This document shows, in pieces, positions 21,340 to 33,438 of a DNA stretch of 64,000 nt. The notes beneath the pieces are model-generated. The model was given only the letters and a program-made list of their open reading frames with translations, did no database searches and had not been told where the DNA came from. A program made the position numbers and the translations under genes. Every line of letters begins with the position of its first letter. Within the stretch, counting starts at the first letter, position 1. The stretch is taken from contig JAMYGW020000009.1 in NCBI GenBank assembly GCA_025617375.2, forward strand, positions 1,240,001 to 1,304,000, given 5' to 3'. Source of the stretch: Acarospora socialis. Lineage: Eukaryota > Ascomycota > Lecanoromycetes > Acarosporales > Acarosporaceae.

Positions 21340-24287
21340 TTGCTCATTGAGTACAATGATATTCACTTAGATTGTTTTTTGTTCAATAGCAGTATTTCAT
21401 GATCTCATGACTTATGCTCTAATAAGCTCATTTCTGATTATTCAGAAATCTTGTATGTGTCTTTGATTGCACATATCTCTTTTGTAACTCAGTCAATCTT
21501 CAGATTTTTTTCACACAATCAGAGCATCTTTAGCACTGCATTGTATCTGATTGATTTTATAACATTAAATGTTATCTCTTGTGAGTTTTCAAGAATTGAA
21601 ACTTTCACACAGATTTTCTCATCAGTTCTTTTGATGATCTCATTTATCATTTGTATGTTGAATGAACAGCACACTCATCACATCTCTAATTTTAACATAT
21701 TGACTGTTTTCTGATTCATAATATTACTGTTTGCTTTGAAATTCATCAATGCATTGATATAATATTTGCTGATCATGACCTTGATTCATATTCAATGATC
21801 ATTGTCTTGTCTTTGAGACACTGCTAGCTTCTTATTCTCTAGTCTTGTTGAGAAAGCTCTTCATTTTTTGACTCACTTAATCATTTGACTCATCTTCAAA
21901 GTTCTTAAAATCACTTTGATTCTCTTCTGATCATAAGATTTGCATATTTTAGACTATGCTGCTCAATGTGTTTTTTTAAATGTAGTTGAAGTTCATACTG
22001 ATCATACTTCATCTGCAACTGACTCTTAAAGACTCTTACTCTTTGCAGAAATTCAAGTGATATATACTCTCTGCTGAAGATTCATCTGTTTTTATTTTGT
22101 GTGATGTTCTCTTCAGATAAGCATATCTTGATCTTGTGACTCTTCATTTTTCAAACAAGAAATTTTGACAATACTGCATTGTCACTGTTGAAACATTCAT
22201 CTTTAACAGCTATTATCAGCTCTTCTAGCTGATCACATGTCTTTTGTTCTTTTGCACTCTTGTGTTGTGCTTTTCATTTTCAATCTTGTACTTCTTGCTC
22301 AAGTTCTTGCTTCTTAAATTGAAGCTTTTCTTCTTTCAATACTCAGCATTGATTCTCAGAGTGCTGATATGCTGTTTTCAGTCTTATATTGACTTCTCAT
22401 TCATTAATTTCTTCTTGATTTACATCTGAATTCAGTGCTTGTCAGATACTATCACTGTAGTCTTCTTTTATCTGAGTTTCTTAAGTATTGATCTCTTCAA
22501 TCTTGACATCAAGAACATCTTTCTTGATATGTTCTTTCACAAGAGTAACTAATTCTTTCTCATAGTTTGATCAATCTGTTGTGTCATGTCTGTTTTTAAT
22601 ATCTTTGTTGTACAGCTTCTGAAGATATCATTTGACTCTGTTTTTCATACTCATGTGTACTCTGCACATGTCATTGTAGCAGATTGTTTAACTGAGAATG
22701 TCATGCACTATGCATGTATTTTTCTTAACTATCACTGCAACATTTTTTCTTTTCATCTGAGATCTGTTACACTCTTGAACAAGATGTTCAGATTTTCTGC
22801 AGTTGTAATACATTTATGTTTCATTTTGCAGTGTTGTCTGAAACTTAGTGAATCACTCTGACTGACATTCATACTCTGTTCATCTAGTCTTTCATGACTT
22901 CTGATGATGCTTTTCAATTATATTGAGATTCATAGAATTTGTTTCTCTATATCTTATTGATGAAACATATTGCTTGATTCACAGTCAGAAGCTTTCTTCT
23001 TGATCTTCTATCATAGATGACATTCAATATTTTTTTTGTTTCATCTGTTGTTTTCACTGACAACTATTAATATTGATACTTAAATCAATCATTTCTTAAA
23101 GATTGTCTGATCATTCTGCTCAGACTATCTTGTCTTTAATGAACTTTCTTAACTCACAATAGTACTGATAGATGAGTGCTTCATCATTTTATCTAGTAAG
23201 TGTTGCTAATTGCTGAAACTCAGTGATGTATACTGTCACTGATTCACTCTGTCACAAGATGTAAACTCATTTCTCTGCTGCTCTCTCTTCATCAATTATC
23301 TTAAAGACTTTTCTTAGTTCTTTTTTAAATCATGCATAATCATTGAACATAGACTTCACATCTGTATTTCATTCTTCATACTCTTTTTTTCAGAAACTCA
23401 TGCAGTTTGAAATTAACTCAATTGAAGACTGCATTCACAAGGTAGATCATTGCAAACAATGTTTTCTCTTAATTGATTTGAAACTTTGACTGATTGAATT
23501 CAATATATAAATTGAGCTTCACCACAAAGACTCACAGTTTTTCTCATTCTTCATCAAAGATATTCAAGAAAACAAAAGTAGCTACTAGAAAGTGATTGCT
23601 AGAAGAAGTTAAGCATGAAAATGAAGATTAAAAAAGAAAGAAAAAATATTGATTAACAATCAGCATCAGATTGACTGAACAGAAGTGATCAAAAAGCAAT
23701 CAGATTGATTATTCACATGTACAAGATTTGAGTTTTGTTTGGTGTCTACATCTTTCACTATATGTCTATTAACTGCCATAGCTTTTATAGCTGCATGCAT
23801 AGAATAAAAAATAAATAAATACCAAAGATATTCAGTACCTGTATCTTAGATGCACTCAGAAATAGTTGTATTGCTTAAGCTGACATCATCACTGATTGTG
23901 CTGTCATTCTATCTGAAGTAAATGATAGAGATGAGTTTGTTTGAACTTGCTTCAAGAACAAGATTGAGACATTCTTCTGTGTGTCAGACATCATACTCAT
24001 TATATTGTAAAAGTATTCAAAGTGTAACATTCTAATCTAAGCTTTCTCAGATATGTAAAGCTAAGAGTTTGTGCTTATTGATATAACAGCTGATCTAAAA
24101 TGATTCTGGTCTTTAACTCTTAAATAATAACTTAAGTTGAACATGATTGATTTCATAGAAAAATTAATTCTACTATATAGAACAAGCTTAATGTCTCTGC
24201 ATTGAGCACTCTTGATGTCTTGATGTCTTGATGTCAAGAAGTCAAGCTTTCAGCTTGTCTGCTTGTTATTGAGCTGTTATGTTGTCA
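21340..24287 (-). mobile_element. Ty3/Gypsy fossil, minus strand, 3' part missing
   Basis: A relative of the plus-strand Gypsy at 24290-30357 read in reverse: the interval 21451-22861 pairs with about 25363-26824 of that element on the opposite strand. It comprises a diverged 5' LTR (about 24026-24287), the gag region and the beginning of pol, and stops at the X repeat near 21340. A small LINE fragment with target duplications interrupts it at 23567-23822. It is heavily broken (tens of breaks) and old, more diverged than its neighbour. Confidence 0.7.
23567..23822 (+). mobile_element. Severely 5'-truncated LINE fragment with target duplication
   Basis: Corresponds to the last 250 bases or so of LINE A, including the end of ORF2, the 3' UTR and an AAAT tail. 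CAAAGATATTCA stands directly before it (23555-23566) and directly after its tail (23823-23834), a perfect 12-bp target site duplication. This gives a clean example of how the family inserts: 5' truncation, AAAT tail and a duplication of about a dozen bases. Confidence 0.9.
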
Positions 24288-24289
24288 TG

Positions 24290-24605
24290 TGTTACAATCA
24301 TATCTCAAGAGAAGTAACATAACAGAAGATACACCTGGAGCAGGCATAGTTCTAGACATGAAACAATGAAATGTCAGATGTTTTCTCATGAGCATGTGTT
24401 GAGAACACATCAGAACACTGAAATGCTGAGTGTGTCAGTGTGTCTATTTCTATATAGTAGGGTTGATTTTCTTATGAAATCAATCATGTTCAACTCATCT
24501 AGTTACACAATAACAAGCTACTGTTTACCTAGAACCTTTGAACTCTTATATCAAGAAGCATAAACCCTAGCCCTATAACCAAGAAATCTCAGTTGAAACA
24601 TAACA
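24290..24605 (+). repeat. 5' LTR of the Gypsy fossil
   Basis: 316 bp, TG...CA ends, about 92% identical to 30042-30357. Confidence 0.92.
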
Positions 24606-27600
24606 CTTTGAACATCCTCACAATATAAGAATGTCATTCAAAGAGTCAATCTCAGGCAGTGCATTGCAGAGCATTGAACCAACAAAGACAGTTAATGTCA
24701 ATTCAGAAATACTCAAAGTCAAGACATCAGAGAACTTTACAGATGATCAACAAAATCTGAGACAATTTCTTGCTCAACTAGATCTGTATGTTGAATTCAA
24801 CATAAAAAAGTTTTCAAGCAATATCAACAGAATCTTGTTCACAATATTCTACCTGAAGAACACAGCATTCAACTGAGTCAAACTCAAGCTCAGAGAGTTT
24901 CTGATCATGAGTCTGAGAAAGAAAGAAGTAAATATCTCATATATCAGTCACTGAGAATGGTTCAAGAAGAAGCTTAAAGTAATCTTTGAAGTAATAAATG
25001 AGAAATGTGCAGCAGAATGAAAGATTCACACATTATGACAAGAAGAATCTGCAGTCAAGTATGTGACAGAGTTTCAATGACTTGTGATGCTCATGCAATG
25101 AAACATGAATCAGTTAACATCAACATACTATTGAGACTTGAAGAAGTCTATCAAGAATGAAATTGCACAAAACAAGAGACTCAATGACTTACAGAGACTC
25201 ATCAATCAAACAATTATGATAGACAGTCATCAATAAGAACATCAGATGAAAAGAAAGAACTACTGACAACAGAAATGAATAAGTAGATCTCAGAAGAGAA
25301 ATCAGAGATGATTATACTCAAACTCTATGAATCTTGATGTGATTAAGAAGCATCATCAAAAGTTATAAAAAGCTAGACAAGCAGAGTCTGAATGCCAGGC
25401 AGGGCAATTTAATAAGTCTTAAATAACACTGCAAAATGAAATGTGAACATGTTATAACTGTGAAAAACTCAAACATCTTGCTCAAGAGTGCAACAGACCT
25501 CAGATGAAGAGAAAGAATGTTGCAGTGATAATGGCTGAAACAAAAACAAAGAAACTCAGCATAGTGCATGACACTCTGAGTTGAACAGCCTGTTACAACA
25601 ATATGTGCTGAACACATATGAGTGCAAAGAACAGAGTCAAATGATACTCACAGAAACTGCACAAAGGTGTGAGAAATAGATATAACACAACAAGTCAATC
25701 AATCTACAAGAAAGAATTAGCTATTCTTATCAAGAAAAATGTCCTTGATGTCAAGATTGAAAAGATCAATACTTGAGAAACTCAAATAGAGAAAGACTAC
25801 AGCAATAGCACCTGACAAGCACTGAATTCAGATGCAGACCAGAAAGAAATTGATGAATGAAAAGTTAATATGAGACTGAAGACAGCATATCAGCATTCTG
25901 AGAATCAATGCCAAGCATTGAGAGAAGAAAAGCTTCAATTTGAGAAGCAAGAGCTTGAGCAAGAAATGCAAACTCAGAAACAGAAAGTGCAACACAAAAG
26001 TGTGAAAAAACAAGAAACATACAATCAGCTGAAGAAGCTGATGATAGCTGTTAAAGATGAATGTCTCAGCAGTGATGATGCAGTATTATCTAAATTTCTT
26101 GTTTAAAAAACAAAGAACCACAAGATTGAGATACACTTACCTGAAGAATATATTCTGCAGAATGAAGAAAGATGAATCTTCAGTGAAGAGTATATATCAC
26201 TTGAATTTCTGCAAAGAGTAAGAGTCTTGAAGAGTCAATTGCAGATGAAATATGATCAGTATGAATTCTGACTACACTCAGAAAGACACATTGAACAGTA
26301 CAGTCTAAAATATGCAAATCTTATGATCAGAAAAAAACTCAGATAATTTCAAGAACTTTGAAGATGAGCTGAACAATCAGATGAGTCAAAAAATGAAAAG
26401 CTTTCTTGACAAGACTAGAGAAAAAGGAGCTAGTGGCATCTCAAAGACAAAACAATGATCATAGAATATGAATCAAGATCATGATCAACAAACATCAAAT
26501 CAACACATTGGTGAATTCTGAAGCAGACAGTAACATTATGAGTTGATGAATAGTCAACATGTTAGAATTAGTGACACAACAAGCACACTATTCATTCAAC
26601 ATATGAATGATGAACAGAGTCATAGAAAGAATCAATGAGAAAATCTGTGTGAAGGTCTCAATTCTTGAAAACTCACAAGAGATAATGTTCAATGTTATGA
26701 ACTCAATTGAATACAATGCAGTACTAGAAATGCCTTGATTGCATGAAAGAAGTTCAAGAATCAATTGAGTTACAAAAGAAATATGTGCAGTTGAAGACAC
26801 ATACAAGATTTCTGAACAACTCAAAATGAGCTTATCAGAGCATAAGTCATGAGATCATGAAATACCACTATTTGATGAAAAGTGACCTAAGTGAATGTCA
26901 TTATACTCAATGAGTGAAGAACAACTCAAGAAAGTTAAAACTTATCTTGATGAGAATCTGAGAAGAGAATTCATAAAATCATTGAAGTCACCAGCAGAAT
27001 ACTCAATTCTGTTTATATCAAAGAAAGATGACAGAAAGTGACTATGTGTCAATTACAGACAACTCAACAAGATAACACATCAAGATAATTATTTTCTATC
27101 ACTGATAGAAGAGTTGCAGAATCAGTTAGACAAAGCTAAGTGGTTCACAAGCTTAGACCTTAAAGATGCCTACTACTGAGTTAGGATGAAGAAAGACAAA
27201 GAATGAAAAATGACATTTTGAACAAGATATGAACATTACAAGTATACTGTTATGTCATTCAGACTAAAAAATGCATCAGTCACCTTTCAGAGATTAATCA
27301 ACAACATGTTGAGAGAATATCTCAATGATTTTGTGATCACATACCTCAATGATATTCTGATATACTCAGAAAATCTTGAAAAGCACTGAGAGTATGTGCA
27401 GAAAGTCTTGGCAAAACTTAATGAGAGAGTCTTGTACATGAAAAAATCAAAAAGCAGGTTTGAGATCAAGAAAGTCAAGTTTCTAGACTATGTGATTTGA
27501 TCTGAACAGATTGAGAAGAATTCAAAAAAGATGAAAGCAGTCAGAAACTGATTGACACTGAGAAGAATCAAGGAAGTACAAGTCTTTCTAGAATTGATGA

Positions 27601-30041
27601 ACTATTATTGAAAGTTTGTACCAAATTATGCAAGAATTGCAGAACCACTAACATGTTTGACATGCAAGAGCAAAAAATGACATTGAGATAAAGAACAGAA
27701 AGATGCATTTCACACACTAAAGAGAAGTCTTAATGAGATGACACACCTGAAGATACTCAATTCAGCATGCAAAAAGATACTGAAAACTGATGCTTCAGAT
27801 TTCACAGTGAGTGCATACTTGTATCAGATTGAGAAAGAACAGCAGAGACTCATAACATATCAATTTAGAAAACTATCAGAACTCAAGAAAAGATACAAGA
27901 TTCATGACAAGAAACTTCTTGCAATAGTGAAAGCACTGCAAGACTGAAGATCTTATTTTGTGAGAACAAGCAAGTCAATTCAGATCTATACTGATCATAA
28001 GAATTTGAGAAACTTCACAACAACTAAGCAACTCAATCAATGACAGATTCATTGAGTGAAGCAGTTAGCAGACTATGAATTTCAGATTCATTACAAAAAG
28101 AATAATGAGAATAGTGAAGCAGACATCTTGAGCAGACAACCTGATCATGAAGATGTACAGATGATACATGTTGAAATTCTGAGTGAAGACAACAATGAAA
28201 TTCTCACAAAGAACTTGACAGCAATGTACAAGATGAAGCAAGCTTCCTTAACAGACAAAGAACTCATCAAGATATGTCATCACAGCAGGGCTGAAGAACA
28301 CCTGAAAGTTAAATGCATGAAAGATTTGATGTGAAGAAGATGCAACATTGACAATCTTAGAAATTGAATCATCAAGATGATCACTGTGTGCAATTCATGC
28401 CAAAAAAATAGAATCAATCAAGATAAACAATACAACAGAGTAACACAACTGAATGCATCAGATGCATCATGAAAATCAGTTACTATGAACTTCATTATGA
28501 AACTATCATTGTCAAAGGATCTGACATGAGAAGTGAAATTCAATAATATATTGATCATAGTGAACAGATTGACAAAGTACACAATGTTCATTTCATTCAA
28601 AGAGATTGCAACAGCACCAATATTGACATATACAATACTAAGAGAATTGATTAGCAACCATGAACTATCAAAGAAGTTTATCACCAACAGAGACAAGCTG
28701 TTTACAAGCAAGTTCTGGAAAATGCTCACAGCAGAACTTGAGATAAAACACAAGATGTCAACAGCATATCACTCACAAACAGATGAGCAAAGCAAATGAA
28801 TGAATCAGACAGTAGAAATGTACTTGAGACACTATGTGAACAAGAGTCAGAACAACTGAGTATGACTGTTGTCAACAACACAGTTTGCATACAACAATGC
28901 AAGAAACAAAACTATGAGAGAAACATCTTTCTATGTGAATTATGACTACAACTCAGAAGTATAATGAGATCTCAAAGAACACAGATCACAGAGTCAAAAA
29001 GTGATTCTAAACATCACACAAATAAAGAAACTGCATCAAGATCTAACAGAATGAATCAAACAGCAGATGAGATGAACAACAGAGGCAAAATCATTTAGAG
29101 AAGAAGAAAAAGTATATCTAAGAATGAATAACATATAAATCAAGGAAAAAAGCAAGAAGCTGAAGAATAAAAGCATTGAATCATTCAAAATCATATGAAA
29201 CATCAAAGAATTAAGCTATGAGCTAGACCTACTCAAGAAAATGAGAATACACCTGATATTTCATGCATTCATGCTACAGCATTGTGATCAGTTCATATCA
29301 CTTTAAATCATCAAAATGCCTGTTGAACTCAATGAAGAATATGAAGTTGAGAACATTCTAGAGAAGAGAATGATTAATGAAAAAGCTCACTATCTCATCA
29401 AGTGAAAAGATTATGATATCTCAGAAAATACCTGAAAGTCAGAAGAAAACCTCAAGAACTGTGTGAGAACACTTCAATGTTTTGAGAAAAGAAGTCAAGA
29501 TTAGATCAGAAGAATGAAGACATCATGTTCATAAGTTGTGACATTGATTGAGAATTTTTGTTCTCTGTCTCATCATTATCATCTGTAAGCTCTTCAGCAA
29601 GACACTTTGCTTTTGTGTCAATTTGAACTTCAGACTGTTTCAAGATTTTTTACAATCTAGTGATTTTTGCTAAAAGTGCAGAAAGTTGCTCATCAAGAGT
29701 CAGAAAGAGCTCATTCTCAGTTTTTAAATGAACAGACTCTAAGAAGTTGAGAGAGAGACTGATGCAGAAATGATCTTGATGTACACACTCAGCACACTTT
29801 GCAGACTTCAAGAAGTCAGATGACACTGAAGAATCAGAAGACATCACAATACAAGAGAGACTGATGTCAAGACAGCAATCACAAGAAACAAGTGCAGAAT
29901 TTTCTTTATGAAAGATAGTATCAGCAAGGCAAAGATGATTTTTGAATTTCAGATGCATCATTAAAGAATGATGAATGAATGCAGATATATACTCTCACTT
30001 AAATAAACTCTAGAGAACTAGTGCCTGAAGAAAAGAAATGA

Positions 30042-30357
30042 TGTTACAGTCATATCTCAAGAGAAGTAACATAACAGGAGGTACACCTGAAGCAGGTGTA
30101 GTTTTAGGCATGAAATGATGAAACATCAGGTGTTTTCTCATAAGTATGTGTTGAGGGCACATCAGAACACTGAAATGCTGAGTGTGTCAGTGTGTCTATT
30201 TCTATATAGTAGGGTCAATTTTCTTATGAAATTGATCATGTTCAACTCATCTAGTTATGCAATAACAAGCTACTGTTTACCTAGAACCTTTGAACTCTTA
30301 TATCAAGAAGCATAAACCCTAGCTCTATAACTGAGAAATCTCAGTTGAAACATAACA
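30042..30357 (+). repeat. 3' LTR of the Gypsy fossil
   Basis: 316 bp, same ends as the 5' LTR, preceded by a purine-rich tract that may be the polypurine primer site. Confidence 0.92.
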
Positions 30358-30362
30358 TCATG

Positions 30363-31213
30363 TAACTGTCACTCAGCAGTCTTTTCTGTATACACTTCAG
30401 ACAAACTTCTGATCACAGACTCATGAGTTTTTTTCTTTTTAGATATGATTGTAACACTCTTTCAGAGTATAAACATACTCAAAGCACTGTTCTGTGCAAT
30501 TAACAGAAACATAGTTTTTTTGAAAGACTATGTACATGTACATTTTACAGTCAATTGTTGTCTATAATGACTTCATTTACTGATGAAATCACTTTCTGTT
30601 ATGATTTGAGTTAGTTTTAATCTTGATCTCACTGTTAAATGTGTTTCATCAGATCACTTTGCAATCTTACTGATGTCATGAGCTTAATGAACTAATTGTT
30701 AAATATGAAAGACACTTATGAGAAGCATACATGCAGAGTTTTTTCATAGATAGCTCTTTAGCAATTACATCTTTCATTCACTCATATAATGATTCTGATA
30801 CTTTCTGTCTCTCTTTGACACTCAGTTTTGTGTGATATAAAGATGACAGCAATAGTAAACTGTTCATTTTTCATTCAAGATAATAGAAATCTCAGTGAAG
30901 AATTAAACATTGTCAATGTACAGTTAATAGATCTGAAAGTTATGAAAAAAAAGAACAATGTCATTCTTCAGAACAAAGAAACAGAAATGAATCTCAGCAA
31001 CAGCAGAGAAGAAGTTAAAAGAGTAGTGATGAACATGATAACAACAATTGATGAGTGATGAGAATGAAAATGAAAAATAACAACAATAATGATGACAGTG
31101 AGATTCAAGAGGTCTATGCAATGATTAGTATGTGTTTTTAGACATAAACAATGCTTACTAAACATCATATCACAGCTTACTAACATCAAAATTGCAGTGG
31201 TAAAGAATTACTA
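30363..31213. repeat. AT-rich repeat remnant with LTR-like fragment
   Basis: The part 30665-30805 matches 4225-4430 in inverted orientation and is probably an LTR piece of the family at 4744-7790. The remainder shows no family I can name. The composition changes abruptly near 31200, where ordinary CpG-containing sequence resumes. Confidence 0.5.
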
Positions 31214-32977
31214 GTGTCTATGCAGAATAGAAGTTCCCAAAACGCGAGCTGCTCGGTTGCAGTACTTGACACGTGCCTGAGTACTCAATCTCAAGTTGAC
31301 GTGATTGCAATACTTGCAACGGAGGACCTGTGCGCTCCTGAACTTATTAAAGACCTCGCAGATGTACTCAAGATGTTAGTTGAGGATCAGTGGTTCCAGA
31401 GAGCGTGGACGCTCCAAGAGTCGACAACGGTTGGGGAACGCATGTCCATACTTATTGCATGTGACTACGATATAAAGAGACCAGCGGATTTTGGTAAGAC
31501 ACCAGGCGAAGTCGAAATCCCGCTTTGGGACTTCCAACACTTCATGGTTTTGGTCCGAATCAAGGTTGAAGAGCTGCAGAATGATGAAAGTATTTTGAGT
31601 GGCCTTGACGCTGATGAAGCAGACTAATGGCGTTGGGACACAACCTTCTGTTCGAATATGGCTGATATTCTATACAGCTATATACCTGAGATATTCTCCA
31701 GCGATGAGGCTCATAACATGGCATCTCAGCGCCGTGGGTGCTCCACCGCTCTTGGCTTGTCCTTCCTCCATGACCGACGCAACTCTTGGTACCCTGACCA
31801 ATTGGGCAATCTTGGCTAATCTGTGCAATATCGAGGTAAGAATACCTAGCGAGGTCTTAGCTTACGTGGATTTGGGTTTTCGGTGTGTGCACTAACCCTT
31901 GCAACACTGAATGGAGATACATCACTCTGGTCTCGTTATCTCTTACACCCAAATTCTGGAAACGATTTTAGAGGCTTGGATCCGGATGTCAGGAATACTC
32001 TTGAGTTGATCACCAAATCACCAGACCGCCGGTACGAGTCCAACTTCGCTATTCGGCCGGCTGCTACCAGGATAGTACTATTTGGGTTGTTCTGGGGTCC
32101 TCCTGCCACCGGATCTTTGACGGACATCACCTCCATAGAGGAGCTTGGTAATTGGTTGCGTCTGAGGCCCGCAAGTCTCCTAGAGACCGGGCTTAAAGTA
32201 ACTGGCACTCTCTGGCGAATCAATCAACGAATAGCTGTGCCATGTACTCAGAGCCGCTACATGTCCAAGTGGCTCGCAAGCGAACCCCTGACGATCCTAC
32301 ATAGCGCTACTCTGGTATGGTACGCTGCCAGAGAGAGTCGTTGTGCAAAGTCAAAAGAGCACTGCTATTGAGATCGTTTGGCATCTGTTGCAGGGGCTTG
32401 TCCAAACAGGTTTCTCACACCTGGCAGAGACATTTTGGAACCACTTCCGGCCTGTGGGTCACGTGGCAAGATGGTATGAAGACCGTTCGAGCGCAGCCTT
32501 TCCTTTTCCTTCATTCCAAGAAGTATTCAGCCCTCTACCGCAGCGTACAGACTAAGCCCTTGAACATGGATGTAGCCACAACCTTAAACCTCACAAGAAC
32601 TCTTGGCAGTCGAAACTGTGGCTAAGGAGCCACGAAATTTGCACGGATTTGCTAGCTACTACTTGACAAGAAAGCTTCTTGAGCAGGTCTTCGATTCTGG
32701 GACTATACCCTGTGGGCGCCCTGCTCTCCTTGATGGTGGTCCGATACATCCCTTCGTCTTCTTCGAAGATTGTCATGAGAACGATCTGGCCTTTAAACCC
32801 TCCACAGAGCTCGACAGTAGAGTTTCCGTGACAATCTGGCGTGAGCAGGCCATCTCATGGGTGGTCACCCCGACGGGCAGAACAAGTGACGTTTGCGAGG
32901 TCCTTCATTGTGTCCATCGTCGGCGCGGTATTTGGCGTCAGAAGGACTCGGACCGAAAGGATTATATTCTAGATTAA
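31214..32977 (+). pseudogene. HET-domain gene relic, 5' end lost
   Basis: The first segment carries the HET signature WFQRAWTLQES preceded by a typical helical stretch. Later segments continue the family architecture, with SFLHDRNSWYPDQ and ILANLCN in the middle and about 400 residues of C-terminal region. HET proteins trigger incompatibility cell death when unlike nuclei share a cell. The N-terminal core of the HET domain is missing because the gene begins at the edge of the repeat block, and the remaining reading is split over alternating frames with several breaks, so it is dead. It resembles accessory, fast-turnover genes near repeats. The family call is firm; the exon structure is not recoverable. 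Confidence 0.65.
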
Positions 32978-33438
32978 CATCAGCGCAAAGGACTGATACC
33001 CAGGTATTCATTTGCAAAACACAAGAGTATCAGAGCTCAACTGGACATCCTCTAGCCTTGGGCAAGTTCTAGCCAGATGACGGTGATAACAATCGAGGGA
33101 AGCAATACTTTCCCCATTGACAGGCATCATCTTCGATGACACGATCAAGAATGATGGATGAGAGAGCCAACGCACGCGGAAGAAATCTGTAGCACTTCAC
33201 GTCCGCCAGAATAAATTCATGTCGTACTAGGTGCTCCCCTAAGTTCTAACTTTACCTATGCGGAGTGTACATGGAAATCATGGCGTGCGGTAACCATGGG
33301 AATGTCTAAAATCGAGGAACAAGCTTTCAAATTGCACAACGAAAACCGCACGAGGCTTGGACTGCATTATATGCTAGGGTAGATATCAAGCAATCTTATT
33401 GACTAGCATCATCGGTCCGCCCTTGGAGTCTTTGGGAT
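32978..33438. other. Intergenic sequence, no feature seen
   Basis: Lies between the HET relic and the 3' end of the GFA gene. No conserved frame or repeat is visible; it must include the GFA 3' UTR. Confidence 0.6.

Larger units (their letters stand above)
24290..30357 (+). mobile_element. Ty3/Gypsy chromovirus fossil with both LTRs
   Basis: LTRs of 316 bp at each end begin TGTTACA and end CATAACA. The pentamer TCATG before (24285-24289) and after (30358-30362) is the target duplication. Inside are a gag region with a CCHC knuckle near 25440-25500, reverse transcriptase about 26950-27560, RNase H about 27740-28000, integrase about 28050-28950 and a chromodomain about 29315-29460. A purine-rich tract precedes the 3' LTR. 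It is complete in layout but broken in coding content by many changes (tens). The LTRs differ at about 26 of 316 positions, all transitions; because directed mutation inflated this, the figure cannot be read as an age. Confidence 0.9.
2440..31210. other. AT-rich, CpG/CpC-depleted repeat block
   Basis: This block contrasts sharply with both flanks. In 2521-3120 I count one CC, no GG and no CG, while CA and TG are frequent throughout. It consists of LINE copies, Gypsy fossils and unassigned AT-rich sequence, with no recognisable functional host gene. Both borders fall in or beside broken genes (Hsp70-like on the left, HET on the right), as expected for a heterochromatic repeat island that grew into a gene-poor interval. 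Confidence 0.85.

Noticed and set aside
30828-31058. Protein gene in the AT-rich remnant beside the HET relic
   Set aside because: Composition and lysine/asparagine-rich translation are what random CG-free DNA gives; no motif.
2440-31210. Classical CpA-to-TpA RIP as the cause of the AT-richness
   Set aside because: CA and TG remain very common while CC, GG and CG are lost, the opposite of the expected pattern. A small CpA component may exist (one CAA-to-TAA difference in copy B), but it is not the main signal.
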